From positions 1-64,000 of the forward strand of contig CAVVDT010000002.1 in the NCBI GenBank assembly GCA_963747005.1: 64,000 bases of DNA. Reading direction: 5' to 3'. Each line of letters starts with the position of its first letter. The stretch's first letter is position 1. The notes beneath the pieces were generated by a model. It had not been told where the DNA came from and made no database searches. It saw only the letters and a list, made by a program, of their open reading frames with translations. The translations under genes were made by a program, and so were the position numbers. Positions 15,699 to 24,726 of this stretch are shown one piece after another. This DNA comes from CAVVDT01 sp963747005 (GTDB lineage: Bacteria > Pseudomonadota > Alphaproteobacteria > Rhizobiales > Aestuariivirgaceae).

Positions 15699-17108
15699 TT
15701 GCCCGAAGCGATCGAGCCGGACAAAGCGCTCGCTGAGCTCTGGCTATCGGCCGGCGGCGCTCCCGAAACGCTCGACACGATCAGCCTGGCGGGCGCCGAC
15801 CCGGCCCTTCCCTCATCCTTCGCCATCGGCACCGCCGCACAGATCTCCATTGCGGCGGCAGCGCTTTCTGCCGCTGATCTCTTCCATATGCGTAACGGCG
15901 TGCAGCCAGCCGTGACGGTCGACATGCAAGAAGCGGCGCTCGAATTCTGTGCCGAGCATCACATGCGCATCGACGGCGCACCTCCGCCCGACCCCTGGGA
16001 TCCCATTGCCGGCGCCTACCAGTGCGGCGACGGCGGCCATGTCCGCATCCACACCAATTTCGCCCATCACCGCGCCGGCATCGTCGAATTGCTGGGCGGC
16101 GCCGATGACCGTCCCGCCGTCGCCAAGGTGCTTTCCCGCTGGTCGGCGGCGGACTTCGAGGAAGAAGCCTCCAGCCGTGGTCTCGTGGCGGCCCGCATGC
16201 GCAGCTTCGAGGAATGGGACGAGCACCCGCAGGGCATGGCCGAACGCCCGACGCCGCTCATTGCCTTCGACAGGCTCCAGGCTTCCCGGCCCGAACCCTT
16301 GAGGCCCGGCAGGCTGGCCCTGTCGGACATCCGCGTCCTCGACCTGACGCGCATCATCGCCGGCCCGGTTGGCAGCCGCCTATTGGCCGCGCACGGGGCC
16401 GACGTGCTGCGGGTATCCAGCTCACATCTGCCAGAGATCCCGACATTGCTGCTGGAAACCGGCCGTGGCAAGCGCTCCACGTTTCTCGATTTCAATCGCC
16501 GGGAGGATCTCGCGGCCATGGAGCAACTGGTGCGTGAAGCCGACGTTATCGTCGGCGCCTATCGACCCGGCAGCCTTGAAGCCCTGGGCCTCTCGCCTGA
16601 ACGGCTCGCCCGCCTGCGCCCCGGCCTCGTGATGGTCTGGCTCTCGGCCTATGGGCGGCAAGGCCCCTGGGCGCAAAGGCGTGGCTTTGATTCGATCGTC
16701 CAGACGGCAACCGGCTTCAATCATGCCGAAGCCGACGCAGCGGACGACAGCGATCCCCGTGCCCTGCCCTGCCAGGCCATCGATCATGCAAGCGGCCATC
16801 TCGTTGCCTGTGCCGCCATGCTGGCGCTTCGCCGCCGGGCGCTTGAGGGCGGAAGCTGGAACATCCATCTCTCCTTGTCACGCACCGGCCTGTGGCTGCG
16901 CCATCTCGGTCGCTATGATTCATCAGGATTTGCCGCGAAAAATCCGCCGGAAAACTGGATCGCGCCGCGACTGGCCCATGCCGACAGCCCCTTCGGCCGC
17001 CTGACTTTCGTGCCTCACGCGGCCCACTTTTCGCAAGGGCAGCCGCAATGGAACCTGCCGCCGCCTGTTGCCGGCAGCGCCGCGCCGGGCTGGCGAGCCG
17101 GAGCTTGA
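15699..17108 (+). CDS. Family III CoA-transferase (CaiB/BaiF-like)
   Basis: A 469-residue protein starting at TTG behind a GAGG ribosome site, 11 bases after the Rieske oxygenase stop. The second half carries family III hallmarks: LSDIRVLDLTRIIAGPVGSR, LAAHGADVLRV, FLDFNRRED, and YRPGSLEALGLSPERLARLRPGLV. These enzymes move CoA between carboxylic acids through an aspartyl-CoA thioester. The N-terminal 180 residues are a diverged second CaiB-like half, common in alphaproteobacterial members. Together with the Rieske oxygenase it suggests oxidation and CoA activation of a carboxylated substrate such as a carnitine-like compound; this is inference. It ends upstream of the B12 riboswitch. Confidence 0.82.
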   Translation: MPEAIEPDKALAELWLSAGGAPETLDTISLAGADPALPSSFAIGTAAQISIAAAALSAADLFHMRNGVQPAVTVDMQEAALEFCAEHHMRIDGAPPPDPWDPIAGAYQCGDGGHVRIHTNFAHHRAGIVELLGGADDRPAVAKVLSRWSAADFEEEASSRGLVAARMRSFEEWDEHPQGMAERPTPLIAFDRLQASRPEPLRPGRLALSDIRVLDLTRIIAGPVGSRLLAAHGADVLRVSSSHLPEIPTLLLETGRGKRSTFLDFNRREDLAAMEQLVREADVIVGAYRPGSLEALGLSPERLARLRPGLVMVWLSAYGRQGPWAQRRGFDSIVQTATGFNHAEADAADDSDPRALPCQAIDHASGHLVACAAMLALRRRALEGGSWNIHLSLSRTGLWLRHLGRYDSSGFAAKNPPENWIAPRLAHADSPFGRLTFVPHAAHFSQGQPQWNLPPPVAGSAAPGWRAGA

Positions 17109-17177
17109 AGCATACCCCCTCTGCATCCGATGCAAGCGCTATTGACGCGGTGCCTGCCCGCATGTCACCTTCGAGGC

Positions 17178-17365
17178 CAGCGGTGCCCCACAGCCGATCG
17201 GTGAGGGGCTTAGCAAGGGAACACGGTGAGGACGACCCAATCGGGGCCAATTCCGTGACTGCCCCCGCAACTGTGAGCGGCGAGCCGCCGGCGCGATGAT
17301 GTCACTGGGCAACCGGGAAGACAGCGCAGGCGGCGATGACCCGCAAGTCAGGAGACCTGCCGCTG
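17178..17365 (+). promoter_or_regulatory. Cobalamin (AdoCbl) riboswitch
   Basis: The B12 box AGTCAGGAGACCTGCC lies at 17346-17361. Upstream are other conserved parts of the aptamer: GGGAACACGGTGAGGAC, GCCCCCGCAACTGTGAGCGG and GTCACTGGGCAACCGGGAAG. A hairpin AGCCGCC-tttga-GGCGGCT follows at 17371-17389 and may be the expression platform. It precedes cbtB, cbtA, cobW, cobN and cobO, so high cobalamin should lower cobalt uptake and corrinoid synthesis. Confidence 0.95.
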
Positions 17366-17424
17366 GGGGAAGCCGCCTTTGAGGCGGCTGCCATGGTTTA
17401 TTTGAGCTGCACGGAGGGTGTTTT

Positions 17425-17607
17425 ATGCTCACGTCGACTGCACGTCTGGATGTCGCAACTGTTTCCTCGACCGAACGCCTTGCCGCCGGTCTCATCGCCT
17501 TCTTCCTCGGGATGGGCCTTTTGATGGGCGTCGGCTTTGCCGGCTCGCACGTCATCCACAACGCCGCCCACGATACCCGCCACGCCATCGGCTTTCCCTG
17601 CCACTGA
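17425..17607 (+). CDS. cbtB: Cobalt transporter subunit CbtB
   Basis: A 60-residue protein with one membrane helix (about 19-42) and the histidine-rich C-terminus HNAAHDTRHAIGFPCH, the known CbtB signature thought to bind cobalt. A GGAGG ribosome site precedes the ATG. It is the first gene after the cobalamin riboswitch and is followed by cbtA. CbtAB is regarded as a B12-regulated cobalt importer in proteobacteria. Confidence 0.92.
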   Translation: MLTSTARLDVATVSSTERLAAGLIAFFLGMGLLMGVGFAGSHVIHNAAHDTRHAIGFPCH

Positions 17608-17685
17608 GCAGGGACTGCCGGACTGGTTGCCCGGTTCCCTCAAGGGAGCCGGGCCTGTTGGCATCTATCGAAGAGGACTCCAGCG

Positions 17686-18366
17686 ATGACCGCAAGGATC
17701 ATCATTGCTGCCGCATTGGCCGGACTAATTGCTGGCCTCGTCGTGGCAGCCGTTCAGCACGTCCGCGTCACCCCGCTCATCGCCGCGGCCGAGCAGTATG
17801 AGAAGGCCGATACAGCCCCGGCCACCACCATCACCCACCAGCATCAGGCATGGGCGCCGCGCGACGGCCTGCAGCGCACGCTCTTTACCCTGGCCGCCGA
17901 TCTCGTGGCCGGCGTCGGCTTTGCCCTGCTGCTGGCCGCCGCCTCGCTGGTGAGCGGTTTGCCGCTCACCCTTTCAAACGGCGCCATCTGGGGACTTGCG
18001 GGCTTTGCCGTCTTTACCCTCGCACCCTCGGCCGGCCTGCCGCCGGAATTGCCTGGTATGGCGGTCGCCGACCTCGCCGCCCGGCAGATGTGGTGGTGGC
18101 TGACGGTTGCATTGACCGGCACAGCCATCTTGCTGGCGGTACGCTTTGCCCGCCCCTGGGCCTGGGCCGCCGCTCTCGTCCTGGCGTCGCTGCCGCATGT
18201 CATTGGCGCTCCGCAGCCTGCCAGCCATGAAACCGCCGTGCCGGCCGCCCTCGCCAGCAGCTTTGCCGCCAATGCCATCGCCGCCCAGGGCATATTCTGG
18301 GTGGTGCTCGGCCTGGCGCTTGGCTACTTGCTGGCGCGCTTCCTGCCCTCAACCCGCGAGGCGTGA
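17686..18366 (+). CDS. cbtA: Cobalt transporter subunit CbtA
   Basis: A 226-residue integral membrane protein with five to six hydrophobic segments. It carries the family's LPPELPGM stretch, ARQMWWWLTVALTGTA, and the late LPHVIGAPQP motif. A GAGGA ribosome site precedes the start. It sits between cbtB and cobW in the riboswitch-led transcript, and its stop overlaps a possible GTG start of cobW. Its role is cobalt import for cobalamin synthesis, known from comparative genomics more than from biochemistry. Confidence 0.92.
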   Translation: MTARIIIAAALAGLIAGLVVAAVQHVRVTPLIAAAEQYEKADTAPATTITHQHQAWAPRDGLQRTLFTLAADLVAGVGFALLLAAASLVSGLPLTLSNGAIWGLAGFAVFTLAPSAGLPPELPGMAVADLAARQMWWWLTVALTGTAILLAVRFARPWAWAAALVLASLPHVIGAPQPASHETAVPAALASSFAANAIAAQGIFWVVLGLALGYLLARFLPSTREA

Positions 18367-18371
18367 ACCGC

Positions 18372-19403
18372 ATGCAGAAGATTCCCGCCACCATCGTCAC
18401 CGGCTTCCTAGGCGCCGGCAAGACCACCCTCATCCGCCATCTCCTCGCCCACGCGGGTGGCCGTCGCATCGCCCTCATCGTCAACGAGTTCGGCGATGTC
18501 GGCGTCGATGGCGATATCATCAGGGGCTGCGGCGAGGAACTCTGTCGCGAAGACGATATCGTCGAATTGTCGAACGGCTGCATCTGCTGCACCGTCGCCG
18601 ACGATTTCATCCCCACCATGACGAAGCTCATCGGCCGTGGCGAGGCGCCGGACCACATCGTCATCGAAACCTCGGGCCTCGCCCTCCCCCAGCCGCTGGT
18701 CAAGGCCTTCGGCTGGCCGGAAATCCGCGCCCGCGTCACCGTGGACGGCGTGGTCACCGTCGTCGACACCCCGGCCCTGGCCGAGGGCCGCTTTGCCCAC
18801 GACGAGCAGGCCGTCGCCGCCCAGCGCGCCGCTGATCCCGGTATCGATCACGACAGCCCACTGGAGGAACTGTTCGAGGACCAGCTTCATTGCGCCGATC
18901 TGGTGCTGCTTAACAAGACCGACCTCGTGGGCGATGAAGATGCCGACCGGCTCGCCGCCGGCCTTGAAGGCGAAGTCCGTCCCGGCACCCGCATCGTCCG
19001 CACCCGCAATGGCGTCATCGACCCCGCCGTGCTGCTCGGCCTCGCCGCCGCCGCCGAGGACGACACCGAAACCCGCCAGTCGCACCATGAGCTCGAAGGC
19101 GTCGAGGAGCATGACCATGACGACTTCGAGACCTTTGCGGTGCATCTGGGCGAGGAGGTCTCGCGCGAGGCGCTGATCGCCCGCATCGAGCGAGTGATCC
19201 GCGACCACGACGTGCTGCGCCTGAAAGGCTTTGCCGCACTCGCCGGCCAGCCGGCAAAGTTGCTGGTGCAGGCGGTCGGCCCACGCCTCAATGCCTGGTT
19301 CGAGCGGCCATGGAGCGAAGGCGAAACGCGCGCTACTTCCCTCGTGGTCATCGGCATGAAGGGCATGGACCAGCCGGCCATCGAGGCCACCCTCAGGGGC
19401 TAG
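18372..19403 (+). CDS. cobW: CobW, G3E-family GTPase for cobalamin synthesis
   Basis: A 343-residue G3E P-loop GTPase that helps supply cobalt for corrin-ring insertion. It has the P-loop GFLGAGKTT, NEFGDVGVD, the metal-binding CxCC motif in NGCICCTV, the GTP-specificity motif NKTD, and the CobW C-terminal domain. A histidine/acid cluster (HHELEGVEEHDHDD) lies before that domain and may bind metal. An alternative GTG at 18363 overlaps the cbtA stop; the ATG at 18372 has better GAGG spacing. It directly precedes cobN, its usual neighbour. Confidence 0.95.
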   Translation: MQKIPATIVTGFLGAGKTTLIRHLLAHAGGRRIALIVNEFGDVGVDGDIIRGCGEELCREDDIVELSNGCICCTVADDFIPTMTKLIGRGEAPDHIVIETSGLALPQPLVKAFGWPEIRARVTVDGVVTVVDTPALAEGRFAHDEQAVAAQRAADPGIDHDSPLEELFEDQLHCADLVLLNKTDLVGDEDADRLAAGLEGEVRPGTRIVRTRNGVIDPAVLLGLAAAAEDDTETRQSHHELEGVEEHDHDDFETFAVHLGEEVSREALIARIERVIRDHDVLRLKGFAALAGQPAKLLVQAVGPRLNAWFERPWSEGETRATSLVVIGMKGMDQPAIEATLRG

Positions 19404-22400
19404 ATGCACCTCCTCGCCACAACCTCTGGCGTGATCGACGGCGGCGCCGAGGCTGTCGATCTCGGCCAGAGCCCCGGCGACATCATCGTGGTCTCGGCGG
19501 CCGATTCGGAGCTGGCGGCGCTGGCCCGCGCCCAGGACGGGCTCAATACGCCCAAACTGACCCTGCGCCTCGCCAACCTCATGGCGCTGGGTCACAACCT
19601 CTCCGTCGATACCTGGATCGCCCGCACGGCCGGCCGCGCCCGACTCGTTGTAGTGCGCCTGCTGGGCGGGCGCGGCTACTGGCCCTATGGCGTCGATGAG
19701 CTGCTGCGGCTTGCCCGCGACGGCGGCCCGCAGGTCGTCCTGCTGCCCGGCGGCGGCGATCCCGATCCCGAACTCACCCGCCTGTCCAGCCTTCCCGCCG
19801 CCGTGGCCGAACGTCTTCGGCATTATCTGGCCGGCGGCGGCGAAGCCAACGCCGCCAATTTCCTGCGCCTGTGCGCTCACATTCTCGGCAAAGGCGCCGA
19901 ACCCGCACCCCCCGCCCCGCTTCCGCCGGCAGGCTTTTACTGGCCGCAGTGTGGCGCCACCGACCTGGGATCGCTGCGCACCCGCTGGCAACCCGACAGG
20001 CCTGTTGCCCTCATCACCTTCTATCGCGCCCTCATCGAAGGCGGGTTCACCGCCCCGGTCGAGGCCCTCGTCGCCGCCCTCGATCGGCGCGGCCTCAATG
20101 CCTGCCCGGTATGGGTCGCCAGCCTCAAGGACGCTGCCGCCGCCAGCCTGCTGTCTGACCTCTTCGCCGAAGTCACGCCCGCCCTCATCCTCAATGCCAC
20201 CGGCTTTGCCATCGCTGCCGGCGGTGGCGCCAACCCGTTTGCCAGCCAGATTTGCCCCCTCCTGCAAATGGTGTTTTCCGGGTCCTCCGAAGAACAGTGG
20301 CAGGCAAGCGCCCAGGGGCTCGGCGCCCGCGATCTCGCCATGAACGTGGTGCTGCCGGAACTGGACGGGCGCATCATGACCCGCGCCGTGTCCTTCAAGG
20401 CCGATCAGGCGCGGCATGCCGCCACCGAATGCCCCGTCGTCACCTATCGCCCGGTGCCCGACCGCGTGGACTTCGTGGCCGAGCTTGCCGCCAACTGGGT
20501 GAAACTGGCATCAACCCCGCCGTCAGAGCGCCGCATCGCCGTCATCCTCGCCAACTACCCCAACCGCGACGGCCGCATCGGCAACGGCGTCGGCTACGAC
20601 ACCCCGGCCAGTACGATCGCCATCCTCGACCGATTGGCGGGCGAAGGCTATGAGGCCGGCGATTTTCCCGCCGATGGCAATACCCTCATCCGCCTGTTGC
20701 AGGCAGGCCCCACCAACCGGGCCGGCGCCCGCGGAGATACGGCCGATGCCCCCCGTCTCAACCTGACTCATTATCTCAAAGCCTTCGCGCAACTGCCTGA
20801 AGAGACTCAAAGGAAAGTCACCGAGCGCTGGGGGCCGCCCGAGCGCGACCCGTTCGCCGCCGACGGGGCTTTTCATTTGCCGGCGAAGCTCTTCGGCAAC
20901 ATCGTCGTCGCCATCCAGCCGGCACGAGGCTTCAACATCGACCCCAAGGAGACCTATCACGACCCGGCCCTGCCACCGCCGCACGGCTACCTTTCCTTCT
21001 ATATCTGGCTGCGCGAGGCATTCGGCGCCCATGCCGTTATCCACAACGGCAAGCATGGCAATCTCGAATGGCTGCCAGGCAAGGCGACTGGGCTGTCGGC
21101 CGCCTGCTTCCCCGAGGCCGCCCTCGGCCCCCTGCCGCAACTCTATCCCTTCATCGTCAACGATCCAGGCGAAGGCACGCAAGCAAAGCGCCGCACCGGC
21201 GCCGTCATCATCGACCATCTGACCCCGCCCCTAACCCGCGCCGAGACTTACGGGGCGCTGGCCGAACTGGAAGCGCTGATCGATGAGTACTACCTCGCTT
21301 CCGGCCTCGACCGTCGCCGACTGGAGGCCTTGCGCCGGCAGATCTTCGACCTGACCCGCTCATCGGGCCTCGATGCCGACGCCGGCATCGCCGATGCGCT
21401 CGACGAAACCGCGGCCCTGCAAAAGCTCGACACCTGGCTGTGCGAGGTGAAGGAAGCCCAGATCCGCGATGGCTTGCATATCCTGGGCAAGAGCCCTGAG
21501 GGGCGCCTTGAAGTCGACCTGCTGGTGGCGCTCGCCCGCCTTGAACGCGGCGCCGGCGAAGGCGGCGATGCCTCGCTCATCCGCGCCATCGCCCACGATC
21601 TCGGCCTTTCCGGTTACGATCCCTTCCTCGATGAACCGGGCGCCCGGTATAAGGGATCCCGCCCGCCTGCGCTGCTCGACGTCGCGCCGGACCCATGGCG
21701 CTCCAACGGCGATACCCGCGAACGCATCGAGGCCCTCGCCCAGGCGCTGGTGGCCGGCAAGACAACCGCCGATCCCGGCTGGAGCGCCACCCGCGCCGTC
21801 CTCGCCGCCATAGAAAGCCACATCCGCCCGGCCGTGCGGGCCTGCGGCCACGGCGAAATGATGTCCCTCATCGCCGGCCTTGCCGGCCGCTTCGTTGCCC
21901 CCGGCCCGTCCGGTGCCCCCACCCGCGGCCGCCTCGACGTGCTGCCGACAGGGCGCAACTTCTATTCCCTCGACAACCGCGCCGTGCCCACCCCTACGGC
22001 CTGGGCCATCGGCGAGCGATCGGCGGAAAATCTGCTGGAACGGCACTTCCAGGACCATGGCGCCTATCCCGCCGCGCTCGGCCTTTCGGTATGGGGCACC
22101 TCCAACATGCGCACCGGCGGCGACGACATCGCCCAGGCGCTGGCCTTCATTGGCGCCAGGCCGAAGTGGGAATCGGCAAGTTGGCGCGTTACCGGCTTCG
22201 AAATCACCCCGCTGGCCAAGCTCGGCCGTCCGCGGATCGATGTCACCTTGCGCATTTCCGGCTTTTTCCGCGATGCCTTCCCCGCCCAGATCGAACTGTT
22301 CGACCGCGCCGTCCGCCAGGTCGGTGCCCTCGATGAACCCGACGCCGACAACCCCATCGCCGCCCGCATGCGTGCCGAGCGGGCCGAACTCTCTGCCGCC

Positions 22401-23138
22401 GGCCTTTCCGATGCCGAAGCCCTGCGCCTGTCCGGCTTTCGCGTCTTCGGATCGAAGCCCGGCGCCTACGGGGCGGGCCTTCAGGCCCTCATCGATGAAA
22501 AGCTGTGGTCCGAGCGCGCCGATCTCGCCAGCGCCTATATCGCCTGGGGCGCCCACGCCTATGGTGCAGCCGCCGCCGGGGAAAGCCTGCCCGATACCTT
22601 CACTCGCCGCCTCGCCCGCCTCGATGCCGTGGTCCACAACCAGGATAATCGCGAGCATGATTTGCTCGATTCCGACGACTATTATCAGTTCGAGGGCGGC
22701 ATGACAGCGGCCGTCGAGGCCGCATCCGGCGCTCGCCCTGTGGTCTATCACAACGATCATTCGCGACCCGAACGCCCGGTGACACGCACGCTGGAAGAAG
22801 AAATCGGCCGCGTCATGCGCTCACGGGTCGTCAACCCCAAATGGATCGCCGGCGTCATGCGGCATGGCTACAAGGGCGCCTTCGAGATCGCCGCAACGGT
22901 CGATTACATGTTCGCCTTCGCCGCCACCACCGGGGCGGTGAAGTCGCATCACTTCGACCTTGCCTACGAGGCTTTCGTCGCCGATACCGGGGTGCGCGAC
23001 TTCATCGCAGCCAACAACCCGTCGGCGCTCGCCGAGATCGCCCAGCGCTTCGATGAGGCGCTGGCTCGTGGGCTTTGGACACCGAAATCCAATTCCGCCT
23101 ATGATGAACTGCAACGCCTGTCAGGAGATGCACGATGA
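19404..23138 (+). CDS. cobN: Cobaltochelatase subunit CobN
   Basis: A 1244-residue large subunit of the aerobic, ATP-dependent cobaltochelatase that inserts Co2+ into hydrogenobyrinic acid a,c-diamide. Recognisable stretches are NKHGNLEWLPGKATGLS, PTGRNFYSLDNRAVPT, GTSNMRTGGDDIAQAL and LEEEIGRVMRSRVVNPKW, typical of CobN and the related magnesium-chelatase H subunit. Full length for the family. The ATG immediately follows the cobW stop. The partner subunits cobS and cobT are not in the window and must lie elsewhere. Presence of CobN marks the oxygen-dependent pathway. Confidence 0.97.
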   Translation: MHLLATTSGVIDGGAEAVDLGQSPGDIIVVSAADSELAALARAQDGLNTPKLTLRLANLMALGHNLSVDTWIARTAGRARLVVVRLLGGRGYWPYGVDELLRLARDGGPQVVLLPGGGDPDPELTRLSSLPAAVAERLRHYLAGGGEANAANFLRLCAHILGKGAEPAPPAPLPPAGFYWPQCGATDLGSLRTRWQPDRPVALITFYRALIEGGFTAPVEALVAALDRRGLNACPVWVASLKDAAAASLLSDLFAEVTPALILNATGFAIAAGGGANPFASQICPLLQMVFSGSSEEQWQASAQGLGARDLAMNVVLPELDGRIMTRAVSFKADQARHAATECPVVTYRPVPDRVDFVAELAANWVKLASTPPSERRIAVILANYPNRDGRIGNGVGYDTPASTIAILDRLAGEGYEAGDFPADGNTLIRLLQAGPTNRAGARGDTADAPRLNLTHYLKAFAQLPEETQRKVTERWGPPERDPFAADGAFHLPAKLFGNIVVAIQPARGFNIDPKETYHDPALPPPHGYLSFYIWLREAFGAHAVIHNGKHGNLEWLPGKATGLSAACFPEAALGPLPQLYPFIVNDPGEGTQAKRRTGAVIIDHLTPPLTRAETYGALAELEALIDEYYLASGLDRRRLEALRRQIFDLTRSSGLDADAGIADALDETAALQKLDTWLCEVKEAQIRDGLHILGKSPEGRLEVDLLVALARLERGAGEGGDASLIRAIAHDLGLSGYDPFLDEPGARYKGSRPPALLDVAPDPWRSNGDTRERIEALAQALVAGKTTADPGWSATRAVLAAIESHIRPAVRACGHGEMMSLIAGLAGRFVAPGPSGAPTRGRLDVLPTGRNFYSLDNRAVPTPTAWAIGERSAENLLERHFQDHGAYPAALGLSVWGTSNMRTGGDDIAQALAFIGARPKWESASWRVTGFEITPLAKLGRPRIDVTLRISGFFRDAFPAQIELFDRAVRQVGALDEPDADNPIAARMRAERAELSAAGLSDAEALRLSGFRVFGSKPGAYGAGLQALIDEKLWSERADLASAYIAWGAHAYGAAAAGESLPDTFTRRLARLDAVVHNQDNREHDLLDSDDYYQFEGGMTAAVEAASGARPVVYHNDHSRPERPVTRTLEEEIGRVMRSRVVNPKWIAGVMRHGYKGAFEIAATVDYMFAFAATTGAVKSHHFDLAYEAFVADTGVRDFIAANNPSALAEIAQRFDEALARGLWTPKSNSAYDELQRLSGDAR

Positions 23139-23761
23139 TTGCCAAGGCCGACATGACCCCCAAGGAACTGAATGCCCGTCACGCCGACAAGATGGCCAAG
23201 AAGAAGGCGGCCCGCGACAAGATCCTCGCCACCAAGACCATCGAGAAGGGCCTTCTCATCGTCCACACCGGCAAGGGCAAGGGCAAGTCGACGGCCGCCT
23301 TCGGCATGGTTTTCCGCGCCATCGGCCACGGCATGAAGGTCGCCGTCATCCAGTTCGTGAAGGGCGCCTGGGGCACCGGCGAACGCACCATCCTGGAGAA
23401 TTATCCCGACCTCGTCACCATCAAGGCCCTGGGCGAAGGCTTTACCTGGGAGACCCAGGACCGGGCCCGCGACATCGAGATGGCCCGCCTCGCCTGGGAA
23501 GAGGCCAAGCGCTACATTGCCGATCCCGCCTATTCCATGGTGCTTCTGGATGAGCTCAACATCGTGCTGCGCTACGACTATCTGCCGCTCGAAGAGGTGC
23601 TCGAAGTGCTCAGGGCGAAGCCGGCGGACAAGCACGTCATCGTCACCGGCCGCAACGCCCGCGACGAAATGATCGAGATCGCCGACCTCGTTACCGAGAT
23701 GGAGCAGGTGAAGCACCCGTTCCGTTCAGGGGTCAAGGCACAGGCCGGCATCGAGTATTGA
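23135..23761 (+). CDS. cobO: Cob(I)yrinic acid a,c-diamide adenosyltransferase (BtuR type)
   Basis: A 208-residue protein that transfers the adenosyl group of ATP to reduced corrinoid cobalt. It has the P-loop HTGKGKGKST, the VIQFVKGAW stretch, LGEGFTWETQD, LLDELNIVLRYDYL and VTGRNA of the CobA/CobO/BtuR family. It overlaps the cobN stop in an ATGA and has an AGGAGA ribosome site. It closes the riboswitch-led operon and converges on the cytochrome gene one base away from its stop. Confidence 0.97.
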   Translation: MIAKADMTPKELNARHADKMAKKKAARDKILATKTIEKGLLIVHTGKGKGKSTAAFGMVFRAIGHGMKVAVIQFVKGAWGTGERTILENYPDLVTIKALGEGFTWETQDRARDIEMARLAWEEAKRYIADPAYSMVLLDELNIVLRYDYLPLEEVLEVLRAKPADKHVIVTGRNARDEMIEIADLVTEMEQVKHPFRSGVKAQAGIEY

Positions 23762-23762
23762 C

Positions 23763-24626
23763 TCAGTCCTTCGGCGAAGGTTTGGGCGGGATGGCGCGCA
23801 GATAGGCGACCATCGCTTCAAGGTCGTCAGGTTTTATGTTGCGGTAGTAGTCGTAGGCCATCGGCCCCGTCAGCTTCGAGCCGTCGGGTCTCACCGCCTT
23901 GGTGATGGCGTTCTTGATGTCCTGATCGCTCCAGCCCTTCAACCCGTCGGCGCTCGGGGTGATGTTGGCCGAGACGACGATCCCCCAAGGGCCGGCGAAT
24001 TGCTGACCGCCCGCCCCCATGCGGTTCGCGATGTCCGGTCCCCCCTTGCCGAGGGGCGTGTGACAGGCCATGCAATGGGAGATCGTCACCAGGTATTTGC
24101 CGTAGTTCACCTTGTCGCTGCGCTCGACGTCCGCCACATGCGTGACTTTGGGTCCATAGGCTGGAGGCAGCGGGAACTTGTAGACGGATTTGGGCTCAGT
24201 ATTGCTCGACGGCTTGACCGTTCGCAGGTAGGTGACAATGGCGCTTACGTCACTATCGGACATGTTGCGGTAGAGGTCGACCGGCATGGGTGGCCCGATG
24301 AGGCTGCCGTCCGGCCGGAAGCCGTTGCGGATCGCCGTGACGATCTGTTCATCCGTCCATGTGCCAATGCCGCTTTTTGTGGCCTCGGTGATGTTGGGCG
24401 AATAGGCGGTCATCATCTTGTCGTCGACAACCTGGCGCCCGGAGAGTTCCTTTTCCCACAATGTCGCGCCATCGGGCCCGCGCGGGGTGTGGCAATTGCC
24501 GCAGGCGACCATGGCATGCATCAGATAAGTGCCGCGCTCCAATGGCGTCTCGGCCTTGACCGTCACGCTGGCGGTGACAGCAAACACGGCCGCAGCAGCC
24601 AGTCCCGAAAGAAGTCGGCGAACCAT
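23763..24626 (-). CDS. Diheme c-type cytochrome
   Basis: From the ATG at 24626 (GGGGAG ribosome site) the protein has 287 residues with a Sec signal peptide (LLSGLAAAAVFAVTASVTVKA). Two heme c motifs are present: CGNCH and CMACH. Two cytochrome-c domains of similar length, each ending with an AI-x-NG(F) or AITKAVRPDGS-type stretch, suggest an internal duplication. Such proteins act as electron-transfer subunits of periplasmic alcohol, aldehyde or sugar dehydrogenases, or donate to oxidases. No dehydrogenase partner gene is adjacent, so the partner is unknown. It converges on cobO. Confidence 0.85.
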   Translation of the reverse strand: MVRRLLSGLAAAAVFAVTASVTVKAETPLERGTYLMHAMVACGNCHTPRGPDGATLWEKELSGRQVVDDKMMTAYSPNITEATKSGIGTWTDEQIVTAIRNGFRPDGSLIGPPMPVDLYRNMSDSDVSAIVTYLRTVKPSSNTEPKSVYKFPLPPAYGPKVTHVADVERSDKVNYGKYLVTISHCMACHTPLGKGGPDIANRMGAGGQQFAGPWGIVVSANITPSADGLKGWSDQDIKNAITKAVRPDGSKLTGPMAYDYYRNIKPDDLEAMVAYLRAIPPKPSPKD

Positions 24627-24726
24627 GAGCGATCTCCCCGTTGAACCCTGCCCGGAAAAGATAAAAGCGATTCTCCGAGCCCGGGAAGACGCAATTCCGA
24701 AGCACAGTGAGCGCCGGATCGACGCC

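Noticed and set aside
19404..23138. Magnesium chelatase subunit H (bchH) for cobN
   Set aside because: The neighbours (B12 riboswitch, cbtAB, cobW, cobO) and length fit CobN; no bacteriochlorophyll genes are present.
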